A DNA stretch of 64,000 nucleotides from Sulfidibacterium sp964549335 (GCA_964549335.1 CAZJUQ010000038.1:83679-147678); one strand, 5' to 3'. Counted from the stretch's first letter, positions 1-8,888 are shown. Program-made: numbers and translations. Notes: generated from the sequence alone by a model not told the origin.

Positions 1-465
1 GGTTTGTTCCGCTTGAGTGTTAACTGTTGCTGCGGTTTTTTTCTTACCACCGCGGCGTCTGCGAGTCGATTTCGATTTTTTGGCAGCTTTTTCGGCCAAT
101 AAATGTTCGTTATAATCAACCAGCTCAATCATAGCCATCTCGGCGTTATCTCCTTGACGTGTTCCCAATTTAATAATACGGGTATAACCTCCCGGGCGAT
201 CGGCCACTTTCACGGAAATTTCGCGAAACAATTCCGTTATTGCTTCTTTATCTTGCAGATAGCTAAAAACAACCCGTCTGGAATGAGTTGTGTCGTTCTT
301 CGATTTGGTAATCAAAGGTTCGACATAACTTCTTAAAGCTTTTGCTTTGGCCAGGGTAGTTGTTATCCTTTTGTGCATAATCAATGAGGTAGCCATGTTT
401 GCGAGCATTGCTCTACGGTGCGAGGCTGTCCTTCCCAAATGATTAAAACTTTTTTTGTGTCTCAT
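1..465 (-). CDS. rplQ: 50S ribosomal protein L17, 3' end outside window
   Basis: Large-subunit protein L17, last gene of the superoperon. The visible 155 residues start MRHKKSFNHLGR, the invariant L17 N-terminus, followed by the conserved TASHRRAMLANMA stretch. After about residue 130 the protein enters a Lys/Arg/Ala-rich tail (KSTRRRRGGKK), a C-terminal extension of the kind seen in Bacteroidota L17. The frame is open to base 1, so the stop codon lies outside the window. It starts 5 bp after the rpoA stop, so the two are co-transcribed. Confidence 0.97.
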   Translation of the reverse strand, partial: MRHKKSFNHLGRTASHRRAMLANMATSLIMHKRITTTLAKAKALRSYVEPLITKSKNDTTHSRRVVFSYLQDKEAITELFREISVKVADRPGGYTRIIKLGTRQGDNAEMAMIELVDYNEHLLAEKAAKKSKSTRRRRGGKKKTAATVNTQAEQT

Positions 466-470
466 CTCTC

Positions 471-1463
471 TTAATCCTTATCTAATTTATATTTAGCTAC
501 GTTCATACCAAACTCCAGATTTTTGGAGGCAACAAGCTGATCAAGTTCCGCCAATGATTTTTTACCGAAGTTTCTGAATTTTAACAAATCGTTTTTATTG
601 TAAGAAACCAATTCGCCGAGGGTTTCCACGTCAGCTGCTTTCAAACAGTTCAAAGCACGAACCGAGAGGTCTAAATCAACGAGTTTGGTTTTTAAAAGCT
701 GGCGTATGTGCAAAGTATTTTCGTCGAATTCATCGGCAACGGATTTTTCTTCCATTTCGAGTGTAATTTTCTCATCGGAGAATAGCATGAAATGGTGAAT
801 AAGAATTTTTGCCGCCTCTTTAAGAGCCTCTTTGGGGTGGATTGAGCCGTCGGTTTCTATTTCGAACACCAATTTTTCGTAATCGGTTTTTTGTTCCACA
901 CGGTAATTTTCAACGCTGTACTTAACGTTTTTTATGGGAGTATGGATAGAGTCCATTGCTATAACACCGATATCGGCGTCGGCCGGTTTGTTTTCTTCTG
1001 CCGGCACATAACCTCTCCCCTTTTCTATTGTAAGTTCCATGCTGAGTTTTACCGAGGGGTCCATGTTACAAATAACCTCTTCGGTATTAATAACCTGAAA
1101 AACCGACAGGAATTTGTTCATATCGCCGGCTTTAAAAACCTTTTGGTCGCCAATAACGATATTTACTTTTTCGGTGGTTTCGCCCTCTATCTGTTGTTTA
1201 AAGCGAATTTTCTTGAGGTTCAACACTATTTCGGTAACATCTTCAACAATACCGTCTATTGCCGAAAATTCATGAACAACACCGTCGATTTTTACCGATG
1301 TAATGGCATATCCTTCCAATGAAGATAGTAAGATTCTGCGTAGTGCATTGCCTATGGTAATTCCGAAACCGGGTTCAAGGGGACGAAATTCGAATGTCCC
1401 TTTGAAATCGGTTGATTCTATCATTATTACTTTGTCAGGCTTTTGAAATGCTAATATTGCCAT
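471..1463 (-). CDS. rpoA: DNA-directed RNA polymerase subunit alpha
   Basis: Alpha subunit of RNA polymerase, 330 aa, the usual length. The N-terminal dimerisation domain (about residues 15-230) contains the conserved GITIGNALRRILLSSLEG segment. The C-terminal domain (about 250-320) has the helix-hairpin-helix part LNCLKAADVETLGELV and FGKKSLAEL, which contacts UP elements and activators. Placement between rpsD and rplQ is the standard bacterial order. The start at MAILAFQKP fits Bacteroidota homologues. Confidence 0.99.
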   Translation of the reverse strand: MAILAFQKPDKVIMIESTDFKGTFEFRPLEPGFGITIGNALRRILLSSLEGYAITSVKIDGVVHEFSAIDGIVEDVTEIVLNLKKIRFKQQIEGETTEKVNIVIGDQKVFKAGDMNKFLSVFQVINTEEVICNMDPSVKLSMELTIEKGRGYVPAEENKPADADIGVIAMDSIHTPIKNVKYSVENYRVEQKTDYEKLVFEIETDGSIHPKEALKEAAKILIHHFMLFSDEKITLEMEEKSVADEFDENTLHIRQLLKTKLVDLDLSVRALNCLKAADVETLGELVSYNKNDLLKFRNFGKKSLAELDQLVASKNLEFGMNVAKYKLDKD

Positions 1464-1496
1464 AGTTATTTTTTAGCTTTTTTATTTTGAAAATTA

Positions 1497-2099
1497 TTAT
1501 TTGGAGTACAACTCAACGATTAACTGTTCGTTGATATTTTCGGGGATTTCCTCACGCGGAGGATAGTTAAGAAATTTTCCCTGCATTTTTTCCGCATCCC
1601 ACTCGAGCCACGAAAAGCTTTTGCGGTTAGCGAGGGAGTCGGTAATAACCATAAGGCTTTTTGATTTTTCGCGAACACCTATGATGTCACCTTCCCTAAC
1701 CGAATAAGAAGCAATATTAACGATATCTCCGTTAACGGTGATATGCCTGTGCGACACCAATTGACGTGCTGCTGCACGGGTAGGTGCAATACCGAGACGG
1801 AATACAACATTATCGAGCCGTGCTTCAATCAATTTCAAAAGGTTTTCACCGGTAATGCCTTTACGTCTCGAAGCTTTTTTAAAGACGTTACGGAACTGTT
1901 TTTCCTGGATACCGTAGGTATATTTTGCTTTTTGTTTCTCCTTCAACTGCATACCGTATTCAGATGTTTTTTTTCTTTTTTTCATCTGACCGTGTTGTCC
2001 GGGAGGATAGTTTTTCTTTTCCAGGTATTTATCGGGTCCGTAAATGGCGTCTCCGAATTTACGTGCGATTTTAGATTTTGGGCCAATATATCTTGCCAT
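1497..2099 (-). CDS. rpsD: 30S ribosomal protein S4
   Basis: Primary 16S rRNA-binding protein that starts 30S assembly, 200 aa. It opens MARYIGPKSKIARKFG and has the S4 RNA-binding domain around residues 90-155 (LDNVVFRLGIAPTRAAARQLV and HITVNG). The four N-terminal zinc-binding cysteines of some S4 proteins are absent, so this is the zinc-free form. Gene order rpsM-rpsK-rpsD-rpoA is standard, and S4 is often the autoregulator of this segment. Confidence 0.99.
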   Translation of the reverse strand: MARYIGPKSKIARKFGDAIYGPDKYLEKKNYPPGQHGQMKKRKKTSEYGMQLKEKQKAKYTYGIQEKQFRNVFKKASRRKGITGENLLKLIEARLDNVVFRLGIAPTRAAARQLVSHRHITVNGDIVNIASYSVREGDIIGVREKSKSLMVITDSLANRKSFSWLEWDAEKMQGKFLNYPPREEIPENINEQLIVELYSK

Positions 2100-2141
2100 A
2101 ACTTTAAATATTAATCTTCTCTATAAATTAACAACTACGAA

Positions 2142-2531
2142 TTAAACTCTTCTTCTTTTGGGGGGACGGCATCCGTTGTGCGGGATTGGTGTTACGTCAA
2201 TAATTTCGGTAACTTCTATTCCCGAGGAGTGAATTGTACGTATTGCCGACTCACGTCCTGCCCCCGGTCCTTTCACATATACTTTCACCTTACGCAGTCC
2301 TGCGTCGTAAGCGGTTTTGGAACAGTCTTCGGCTGCCATTTGAGCAGCATAAGGGGTGTTCTTTTTAGAACCTTTAAATCCCATTTTACCTGATGACGAC
2401 CACGAGATTACCTGTCCTGCATCATTGGTCAAAGAGATAATAATGTTGTTGAATGTAGCTTTGATATATGCCCTTCCGACAGGGTCAACTTTAACTACTC
2501 TTTTTTTTGTACTTCTGGTCCTTTTTGCCAT
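2142..2531 (-). CDS. rpsK: 30S ribosomal protein S11
   Basis: Platform protein of the small subunit near the mRNA exit, 129 aa. It shows TFNNIIISLTNDAGQ, SSSGKMGFKGSKKNTPYAAQ and the C-terminal signature DVTPIPHNGCRPPKRRRV. The basic N-terminus (MAKRTRSTKKR) is the expected rRNA-contacting tail. It lies between rpsM and rpsD with short gaps. Confidence 0.99.
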   Translation of the reverse strand: MAKRTRSTKKRVVKVDPVGRAYIKATFNNIIISLTNDAGQVISWSSSGKMGFKGSKKNTPYAAQMAAEDCSKTAYDAGLRKVKVYVKGPGAGRESAIRTIHSSGIEVTEIIDVTPIPHNGCRPPKRRRV

Positions 2532-2573
2532 AGCTTATTTTATTTCCTTACTATGAAAACTCTATATTATTAA

Positions 2574-2951
2574 TTATTTAGTAGCTTTTTTCTTATTAGC
2601 GACGGTTTTTTTACGTCCTTTACGCGTACGGGCGTTATTTTTGGTTTTTTGTCCACGCAGGGGCAAACCTATACGGTGACGTATTCCGCGATAAGTACCG
2701 ATATCCATCAATCGTTTAATGTTCATCTGTACTTCCGAGCGCAGTTCACCTTCAACTTTATAGTTGTCGCTAATGATTCCACGAATTTTGTTTTGCTCTT
2801 CGTCGTTCCAGTCGTGAACTTTTTTATCCCAATCAACACCGGCTTCAGTTAATATTTTCTGAGCGGTACTTCTACCTATACCGTAGATGTAAGTCAAGGC
2901 TATTTCACCTCTTTTGTTATCAGGAATATCTACACCAGCAATTCTTGCCAT
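2574..2951 (-). CDS. rpsM: 30S ribosomal protein S13
   Basis: Head protein of the 30S subunit that bridges to the large subunit and contacts P-site tRNA, 125 aa. Signatures are MARIAGVDIPDNKRGEIALT at the N-terminus, the helix-two-turn-helix LTYIYGIGRSTAQKIL, and the basic tail RGQKTKNNARTRKGRKKTVA. It follows rpmJ after 23 bp. Confidence 0.99.
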   Translation of the reverse strand: MARIAGVDIPDNKRGEIALTYIYGIGRSTAQKILTEAGVDWDKKVHDWNDEEQNKIRGIISDNYKVEGELRSEVQMNIKRLMDIGTYRGIRHRIGLPLRGQKTKNNARTRKGRKKTVANKKKATK

Positions 2952-2974
2952 AATTCAAAATATTTTAATTTTTG

Positions 2975-3091
2975 TTATCCTTGTCTTTGTTTATACTTTG
3001 GATTTTTTTTATTAATAATGTACAATCTTCCTTTGCGACGAACCAATTTATCGTCGGGAGTTCTTTTTTTAATGGCTGCTCTTATTTTCAT
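2975..3091 (-). CDS. rpmJ: 50S ribosomal protein L36
   Basis: Small large-subunit protein of 38 aa, read by hand between infA and rpsM. The reading begins MKIRAAIKKRTPDDKLVRRK and ends PKYKQRQG. The zinc ligands of classical L36 (C-x2-C, C, H) are missing, so this is the cysteine-free form. It starts 7 bp after the infA stop. The conserved position between infA and rpsM supports the call despite the length. Confidence 0.95.
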   Translation of the reverse strand: MKIRAAIKKRTPDDKLVRRKGRLYIINKKNPKYKQRQG

Positions 3092-3098
3092 TGTTTTG

Positions 3099-3317
3099 TT
3101 ATTTATATCTAAACGTTATTCTTCCTTTTGTCAAATCGTAAGGCGACATTTCTAGTTTAACCCTGTCGCCGGGTAAAATTTTGATATAGTGCATACGCAT
3201 TTTGCCCGATATATGTGCAGTAATAACGTGGCCGTTTTCGAGCTCGACGCGAAACATAGCGTTTCCCAACGATTCTATAACCGTTCCGTCTTGTTCTATT
3301 GATTGTTGTTTTGCCAT
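3099..3317 (-). CDS. infA: Translation initiation factor IF-1
   Basis: IF-1, 72 aa, an OB-fold protein that occupies the ribosomal A site during initiation. It begins MAKQQSIEQDGTVIESLGNA and contains GHVITAHISGKMRMHYIKIL and GDRVKLEMSPYDLTKGRI, all diagnostic. It is separated from the map stop by a single base, and rpmJ follows it directly. Confidence 0.99.
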   Translation of the reverse strand: MAKQQSIEQDGTVIESLGNAMFRVELENGHVITAHISGKMRMHYIKILPGDRVKLEMSPYDLTKGRITFRYK

Positions 3318-3318
3318 A

Positions 3319-4095
3319 TTATTTATTATTTAATACTTTTTCAATTTCATCAAACGATGACAAAATGTCTGCTTTTCCGTTTCTTATTGCAACATCGTGT
3401 TCAAAATGTGCCGACGGTTTACCGTCTTTCGTTCTAATTGTCCAACCGTCTTTATCCTGCACTACATCTTTTGTGCCGAGGTTAATCATCGGCTCTATAG
3501 CTATGCACATACCCGCTTTCAATTTGGGGCCTGTTCCTCTTCGTCCGAAATTTGGCACTTCGGGTTCTTCGTGTAAATTTCTACCTACGCCGTGTCCTAC
3601 CAAATCGCGTACCACGCCGTAACCGAAACTTTCCACATAGGTTTGTATGGCATAACCTATATCTCTTACTCTTTTCCCTGCTACCGCCTGTTCTATTCCG
3701 AGGTAAAGCGCCTTTTTTGTCCGTTCAAGGAGCAACATAACCTCTTTGTCAACCTCTCCCACGGGAAAAGTGTATGCCGAGTCGCCGTAAAAACCGTTCC
3801 AAATGGTACCGCAATCTATCGATACTATATCTCCATTTTTCAGCTCATATTCCGAAGGTATTCCGTGCACAACCTCGTCGTTTACCGATATACAAAGTGT
3901 AGCGGGGAAACCGCCGTAACCTTTAAAACCGGGTTCCGCTCCGTTGTCGCGGATAAACTCTTCGGCAATGGCATCAAGCTTTTGGGTTTTTACACCGGGC
4001 TCGATATATTTTGCCACTTCGGCGAGTGTTTTTCCAACAAGTAAAGAACTGTGTCGTTGTATTTCTATCTCTTCGTCAGTTTTTATGTATATCAT
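3319..4095 (-). CDS. map: Methionine aminopeptidase, type I
   Basis: Removes the initiator methionine from nascent proteins, 258 aa. Metal ligands sit in the usual places: SIDCGTIWNGFYGDSAYTF gives the two aspartates, GHGVGRNLHEEPEVPNFG the histidine, and the glutamates are in AIEPMINLG and AHFEHDVAI. There is no N-terminal zinc-finger extension, so it is the short type I class. It lies between secY and infA; adk, which sits here in many bacteria, is absent from the cluster. Confidence 0.98.
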   Translation of the reverse strand: MIYIKTDEEIEIQRHSSLLVGKTLAEVAKYIEPGVKTQKLDAIAEEFIRDNGAEPGFKGYGGFPATLCISVNDEVVHGIPSEYELKNGDIVSIDCGTIWNGFYGDSAYTFPVGEVDKEVMLLLERTKKALYLGIEQAVAGKRVRDIGYAIQTYVESFGYGVVRDLVGHGVGRNLHEEPEVPNFGRRGTGPKLKAGMCIAIEPMINLGTKDVVQDKDGWTIRTKDGKPSAHFEHDVAIRNGKADILSSFDEIEKVLNNK

Positions 4096-4109
4096 ACCGA
4101 CGACTGTTT

Positions 4110-5471
4110 TTACATTCCGCTAAAAGTACCGGTACGTCCTTTTATTCTTCCCGATTTTGTAAGTCCGTCGTAGTGACGCATCAACAAATAGCTTTCGATT
4201 TGTTGAAGTGTATCGAGAACAACACCAACAAGAATAAGCAGTGAGGTTCCTCCGTAGAAACTTGCAAAACTGCTGTTTACCCCTATTAACCTTGCAAACA
4301 TGGGCAATATTGCTATCAATCCCAGGAATATGGAGCCGGGAAGAGTAATTCTCGACAGGATATTATCGAGATATTCGGCTGTTTTACGTCCGGGTTTTAC
4401 TCCGGGTATAAATCCGCCGTTCTTTTTCAAATCGTCGGCCATTTGGTTGGGGTTAATGGTAATAGCCGTATAGAAATATGTAAAGGCTATAATCATTAAG
4501 AAGAATGTCAAATTGTACCAAAAGCCGTTGTAATCGGCAAAAGCGGCGAAAAAACCGGTGAGGGTATCGCTGTTGGCGAAACCAACGAGAGTGATGGGCA
4601 AAAACATTATTGCCTGGGCAAAAATGATAGGCATTACACCGGCGGCATTAACTTTCAGTGGCAGATATTGGCGAACTCCGCCGTATTGTTTATTGCCTAC
4701 AATACGTTTTGCGTATTGTACCGGCACTTTTCGTGTTCCTTGAACAAGCAAAATGGTAAGCAAAATCACAAATACCAAAACCGCCAGTTCGAGAATAAAA
4801 TAAACCAGTCCTCCGTTTGTTTCGACGATACGTGAAACAAATTCCTGGAAAAGTGCGCGGGGCAAACGGGCAATGATACCTATCATAATGATTAGGGAAA
4901 TCCCGTTTCCGACACCTTTGTCGGTAATTTTTTCGCCGAGCCACATGATGAACAAGGTGCCGGCAATTAGAATAATAGTTGACGAAATCCAGAAAAAGAG
5001 GGGAGGTTTCGTAGTTGTTGCAACAAAAGGCGTAATGGCTTCGGGGGGCAACTGCGATACAACATTTGCTATGTATGCCGGAGCCTGGAAAGCCACGATA
5101 ACAACCGTAAGATAACGGGTAATTTGATTTATTTTTCTTCTGCCGCTTTCGCCTTCACGTTGCAAACGCTGGAAGTACGGGATAGCCATACCAAGCAGCT
5201 GAATAACAATGGAAGCCGAAATATAGGGCATAATGCCGAGTGCAAAGATTGATGCGTTAGAAAAAGCTCCTCCCGAAAACATATTCAACAGTCCCATCAA
5301 TCCCGAGCTTCCTTGTTGTTGCAAGTTTGCCAACATGTTAGGATCAACACCGGGCAATACAACATACGACCCTAACCTGTAAATTAAAATAATACCGAGA
5401 GTATAAAGAATCCTTTTCTTTAACTCTTCAATTTTAAAGATATTTCTTATGGTTTCGATAAACTTTTTCAT
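4110..5471 (-). CDS. secY: Preprotein translocase subunit SecY
   Basis: Channel subunit of the Sec translocon in the inner membrane, 453 aa with about ten hydrophobic segments. It shows LGIMPYISASIVIQLL in the TM2 region, FMWLGEKITDKGVGNGISLI, and the cytoplasmic loop PVQYAKRIVGNKQYGG that meets the ribosome or SecA. The pore-plug region around residues 55-75 is glycine-rich (QQQGSSGLMGLLNMFSGG). It starts 6 bp after rplO, as in most bacteria. Confidence 0.99.
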   Translation of the reverse strand: MKKFIETIRNIFKIEELKKRILYTLGIILIYRLGSYVVLPGVDPNMLANLQQQGSSGLMGLLNMFSGGAFSNASIFALGIMPYISASIVIQLLGMAIPYFQRLQREGESGRRKINQITRYLTVVIVAFQAPAYIANVVSQLPPEAITPFVATTTKPPLFFWISSTIILIAGTLFIMWLGEKITDKGVGNGISLIIMIGIIARLPRALFQEFVSRIVETNGGLVYFILELAVLVFVILLTILLVQGTRKVPVQYAKRIVGNKQYGGVRQYLPLKVNAAGVMPIIFAQAIMFLPITLVGFANSDTLTGFFAAFADYNGFWYNLTFFLMIIAFTYFYTAITINPNQMADDLKKNGGFIPGVKPGRKTAEYLDNILSRITLPGSIFLGLIAILPMFARLIGVNSSFASFYGGTSLLILVGVVLDTLQQIESYLLMRHYDGLTKSGRIKGRTGTFSGM

Positions 5472-5477
5472 TCGATC

Positions 5478-5924
5478 TTAAATTTTAGTTGCTGTTCCTC
5501 CTTGATCTTCGATGGCTTTCCTTGCCGATTTGGTAAATGCATGAGCCGAAACGTTAAGTTTAGCCTTAAGTTCGCCTCTGCCGAGAATTTTTATCAAATC
5601 GTTTTTGGAAGCCAATCCGTTTTCAATCAAAACAGCTTGATCGATGGTGTCAATATTTTTTGTTTCGGCAAGTTTTTGCAGGGTTTCAATATTAACACCT
5701 CTATACTCAATACGGTTAATGTTTTTAAATCCGAATTTTGGCACACGTCTGAAGAGGGGCATTTGTCCACCTTCAAAACCTATTTTTCTTTTGTAACCCG
5801 ACCTTGATTGGGCTCCTTTGTGTCCTTTGGTGGAGGTACCGCCTCTACCCGAGCCTTGACCTCGTCCGATACGTTTTTTGTTTTTTACGGAACCTTTTGC
5901 CGGTTTAAGATTGCTTAAATCCAT
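5478..5924 (-). CDS. rplO: 50S ribosomal protein L15
   Basis: Large-subunit protein L15, 148 aa. It begins MDLSNLKPAKGSVKNKKRIG, and the glycine/arginine-rich N-terminal tail RGQGSGRGGTSTKGHKGAQS threads into 23S rRNA. The globular part ends with HAFTKSARKAIEDQGGTA, the typical L15 C-terminus. It sits between rpmD and secY. Confidence 0.99.
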   Translation of the reverse strand: MDLSNLKPAKGSVKNKKRIGRGQGSGRGGTSTKGHKGAQSRSGYKRKIGFEGGQMPLFRRVPKFGFKNINRIEYRGVNIETLQKLAETKNIDTIDQAVLIENGLASKNDLIKILGRGELKAKLNVSAHAFTKSARKAIEDQGGTATKI

Positions 5925-5938
5925 TTTTTTGTCTTATT

Positions 5939-6118
5939 TTAAATTTCTTCAACCTTCAATAAATGTTTCACTTTATTAATCATACCCAATATAGCCGGAG
6001 TAGCTTCAACCTCTTTTGTACGGTGAAGCTTTTTCAAGCCGAGGGCTTCGAGTGTCTGTTTTTGACGTTTAGGCCTGTTAATGGCGCTACGCACTTGACT
6101 TATTCTTAATTTTTTCAT
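5939..6118 (-). CDS. rpmD: 50S ribosomal protein L30
   Basis: L30, 59 aa, starting MKKLRISQVRSAINRPKRQK and containing LEALGLKKLHRTKEVEATPA. The frame stays open upstream into the end of rpsE. The start at 6118 is chosen because it gives the normal L30 N-terminus and lies just after the rpsE stop at 6132. Confidence 0.98.
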   Translation of the reverse strand: MKKLRISQVRSAINRPKRQKQTLEALGLKKLHRTKEVEATPAILGMINKVKHLLKVEEI

Positions 6119-6131
6119 TTTTGAAATAGTA

Positions 6132-6656
6132 TTATCCGTTAAAAACAGTATCCAATTCAACACCGCGCACTTGAGCCACGGTAAACGGGTCGCGCAGTTT
6201 GGTAAGGGCATCGATAGTAGCCTTTACCACTGAGTGTGGGTTTGAAGAGCCTTTCGATTTAGCCAACACATCTTTAATACCTACACTTTCGAGGACGGCA
6301 CGCATGGCACCACCTGCAATAACACCCGTACCGGGAGCGGCAGGTTGAATATAGACTCTGGCACCGCTGTATTTTCCTGTTTGTTCGTGAGGGATAGTTC
6401 CTTTGAGCACGGGAACTTTAACAAGATGTTTTTTGGCATCGTCGATACCTTTGGCAATTGCCGAGGTTACCTCTTTGGCTTTTCCCAAGCCGTAACCTAC
6501 CACGCCGTTTTCGTTTCCGACAACAACAATTGCAGAAAAGCTAAAGGTACGTCCACCCTTTGTAACTTTTGTTACTCTCTGTATGCTTACCAGCCTGTCT
6601 TTAAATTCTATCTCGCTGGATTTTACTCGTTTTACGTTTGCAGTTGACATAATCAT
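6132..6656 (-). CDS. rpsE: 30S ribosomal protein S5
   Basis: S5, 174 aa, important for decoding fidelity. The N-terminal double-stranded RNA-binding domain includes FKDRLVSIQRVTKVTKGGR and VVVGNENGVVGYGLGKAKEV. The C-terminal part contains AAPGTGVIAGGAMRAVLE. The first ATG overlaps the rplR stop as TAATG (6654-6658), indicating translational coupling. A second ATG two codons later is an alternative start. Confidence 0.99.
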   Translation of the reverse strand: MIMSTANVKRVKSSEIEFKDRLVSIQRVTKVTKGGRTFSFSAIVVVGNENGVVGYGLGKAKEVTSAIAKGIDDAKKHLVKVPVLKGTIPHEQTGKYSGARVYIQPAAPGTGVIAGGAMRAVLESVGIKDVLAKSKGSSNPHSVVKATIDALTKLRDPFTVAQVRGVELDTVFNG

Positions 6657-7018
6657 TAAAATTTTAGTCCACCTTTTCTCGCGGCATCAGCGAGAGATTT
6701 AATTCTACCATGATATAAATAACCGTTGCGGTCGAAAACCACCGTTTCAATACCTGCTTGTTTAGCTTTTTCGGCTATAAGTTCTCCTACAAGTGCGGCT
6801 TGTTCGGTTTTGGTTACCTTTTTTTCTTCGATACCCTTTTCACGTGATGAAGCAGCGATAATCGTTTTGTTATCATCATCGTTAATCAGTTGTACATAAA
6901 TTTGTTTATTGCTTCTGAAAACAGACATTCTGGGTCTTTGGGCAGTACCGTAAACATGCTTTCTAACCCGCATTTTAATTCTGTTTCTTCTAAAGACTTT
7001 TTTATTTTTTATTGCCAT
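6656..7018 (-). CDS. rplR: 50S ribosomal protein L18
   Basis: 5S rRNA-binding protein L18, 120 aa. The basic N-terminus (KVFRRNRIKMRVRKHVYGTA) precedes the core with RPRMSVFRSNKQIYVQLI. It ends with the family signature FDRNGYLYHGRIKSLADAAR followed by GGLKF. Its stop codon overlaps the rpsE start by one base. Confidence 0.99.
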   Translation of the reverse strand: MAIKNKKVFRRNRIKMRVRKHVYGTAQRPRMSVFRSNKQIYVQLINDDDNKTIIAASSREKGIEEKKVTKTEQAALVGELIAEKAKQAGIETVVFDRNGYLYHGRIKSLADAARKGGLKF

Positions 7019-7049
7019 TTTCTTTAAGTTTTTTCCGGTTTACATCAGT

Positions 7050-7607
7050 TTATTTTTTCTCGGCGGCTTTACCGGCTTTTCTACGAAGTTCTTCGCCTTT
7101 AAACTTAATACCTTTACCTTTGTAAGGTTCGGGTTTGCGCAAAGAGCGGATTTTAGCGGCAACCTGACCCAACAATTGTTTATCGATGGATTTCAATGTC
7201 AAGGTTGGGTTTTTTCCTCTTTCGGAAACTGCTTCCGCTTTAATTTCGGGAGGTAGTTCCATAAATATATGGTGTGAATAACCCAAAGAAAATTCGAGTA
7301 ATTGTCCTTTGGCTTCCACTTTGTAACCTACACCCACAAGTTCCTGAACGGTAGTAAAACCTTCGCTAACACCTTTTACCATATTGTTTATCAAAGAGCG
7401 GTACAAACCGTGTTTCGATTTATGTTCTTTGCTTTCGGTGGCACGGTTCAAGGTTATTTTTCCGTCTTCAACTTTAACCGTAATGGCAGGATCAATAGTT
7501 TGCTGCAGTTCTCCCAATTTACCTTTTACCTTAACGACGTTGTTATCGGTAATTGTTATTTCAACCCCTTGGGGTACGATTATCGGCATTTTTCCTATAC
7601 GTGACAT
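7050..7607 (-). CDS. rplF: 50S ribosomal protein L6
   Basis: L6, 185 aa, near the factor-binding site of the 50S subunit. It has the two L6 folds: MSRIGKMPIIVPQGVEI opens the first and GYSHHIFMELPPEIKAEA is in the second. The C-terminal signature RKPEPYKGKGIKFKGEELRR is present. It lies between rpsH and rplR as usual. Confidence 0.99.
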   Translation of the reverse strand: MSRIGKMPIIVPQGVEITITDNNVVKVKGKLGELQQTIDPAITVKVEDGKITLNRATESKEHKSKHGLYRSLINNMVKGVSEGFTTVQELVGVGYKVEAKGQLLEFSLGYSHHIFMELPPEIKAEAVSERGKNPTLTLKSIDKQLLGQVAAKIRSLRKPEPYKGKGIKFKGEELRRKAGKAAEKK

Positions 7608-7626
7608 AGCTCTTTCTCCTGTTTTA

Positions 7627-8028
7627 TTAACTTACATAACAAATTACTTCACCACCGGTTTTTAATGCACGGGCTTCTTTATCGGTGATAACACCTTTTG
7701 AAGTGGAAAGGATTGCTATTCCCAAGCCGTTCATTACTCTGGGGAGTTTGTCGGCGCTGACATATTTACGCAAACCCGGTGTTGAAACCCGTTTGAGGCT
7801 GTTAATAGCCGGCATTTTCGTAACGGGATGATATTTTAATGCAATTTTAATAGTCCCCTGAGGTCCTTTGTCATCTTCAAACTTATAGTTTAAGATATAA
7901 CCTTTTTCGAAAAGAATTTTTGTAATATTCTTTTTAAGGTTGGAGGCAGGGATTTCCACCAAACGGTGTCGTGCTGCCACTGCGTTTCTGATTCTTGTCA
8001 AATAGTCTGCTATCGGATCGGTATTCAT
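7627..8028 (-). CDS. rpsH: 30S ribosomal protein S8
   Basis: S8, 133 aa, a 16S rRNA central-domain binder and, in several bacteria, a translational repressor of this part of the operon. It begins MNTDPIADYLTRIRNAVAAR and has the C-terminal signature STSKGVITDKEARALKTGGE ending in VICYVS. Confidence 0.99.
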   Translation of the reverse strand: MNTDPIADYLTRIRNAVAARHRLVEIPASNLKKNITKILFEKGYILNYKFEDDKGPQGTIKIALKYHPVTKMPAINSLKRVSTPGLRKYVSADKLPRVMNGLGIAILSTSKGVITDKEARALKTGGEVICYVS

Positions 8029-8055
8029 CTGATTTATATTTTTCTGTTTATCAAA

Positions 8056-8325
8056 TTACCAACTGGCTTTTTTTATTCCGGGGATAAGACCTTTGAGAGC
8101 CATTTCCCTGAAATTGATACGCGAAATACCAAACTGCCTCATATAGCCTTTCGGGCGTCCGGTAAGTTGACATCTGTTGTGCAATCTAACCGGAGAGGCA
8201 TTTTTGGGCAATTTTTGCAATTGCTCGTAGTCGCCTGCAGCTTTCAAAGCTGCACGTTTTGCGGCGTACTTTTCAACCATTTTTTGTCTTTTGCGCTCAC
8301 GCGCTTTCATCGACTCTTTTGCCAT
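8056..8325 (-). CDS. rpsN: 30S ribosomal protein S14, zinc-free type
   Basis: S14, 89 aa, of the long cysteine-poor type. It begins MAKESMKARERKRQKMVEKY, and the core RLHNRCQLTGRPKGYMRQFG carries one cysteine instead of the C-x2-C...C-x2-C set of the zinc form. The start ATG overlaps the rplE stop (TAATG at 8323-8327), indicating coupling. Confidence 0.99.
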   Translation of the reverse strand: MAKESMKARERKRQKMVEKYAAKRAALKAAGDYEQLQKLPKNASPVRLHNRCQLTGRPKGYMRQFGISRINFREMALKGLIPGIKKASW

Positions 8326-8888
8326 TAGTTATTCTTTTTTTGATTTTTAAACGGTAATCCAAATTCTTTAAGTAAAGCAAAGGCTTCTTCGTCGGTCTTT
8401 GCGGTAGTTACGATGGTGATGTCCATTCCGTTGATTTTATTCACCTTATCGATGTCAATCTCGGGAAATATAATTTGTTCGGGCACACCAAAGGAATAGT
8501 TTCCTCTTCCGTCGAAACCTTTGTCGTTTATTCCGCGGAAATCGCGCACGCGAGGCAGAGCCACCGAAACGAGGCGGTCAAGAAATTCGTACATTTTGTC
8601 GCCTCTGAGAGTAACTCTCACCCCTATTGGGTTTCCTCTTCTGAGTTTAAAGTTCGACACGTCTCTTTTCGATATTGTAGGCACAGCTTTTTGACCTGTA
8701 ATTGCGGTCATTTCGGCAATACCCAAGTCAATAAGTTTTTTATCGGTAAGAGCGGCACTGATACCCTGGTTAAGGGCTATCTTAGTAATCTTAGGCACCT
8801 GCATAACGGTTTTGTAGTTGAATTTTTTCATCAACGCAGGCACAATCTCCTCTTTATAAGTTTTTTCTAATCTAGGTTGATATTTCAT
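8325..8888 (-). CDS. rplE: 50S ribosomal protein L5
   Basis: L5, 187 aa, binds 5S rRNA and contacts P-site tRNA at the central protuberance. Signatures are VMQVPKITKIALNQGISAAL, ITGQKAVPTISKRDVSNFKL and the C-terminal MDITIVTTAKTDEEAFALLK. Its ATG overlaps the rplX stop at 8886-8890. Confidence 0.99.
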   Translation of the reverse strand: MKYQPRLEKTYKEEIVPALMKKFNYKTVMQVPKITKIALNQGISAALTDKKLIDLGIAEMTAITGQKAVPTISKRDVSNFKLRRGNPIGVRVTLRGDKMYEFLDRLVSVALPRVRDFRGINDKGFDGRGNYSFGVPEQIIFPEIDIDKVNKINGMDITIVTTAKTDEEAFALLKEFGLPFKNQKKNN

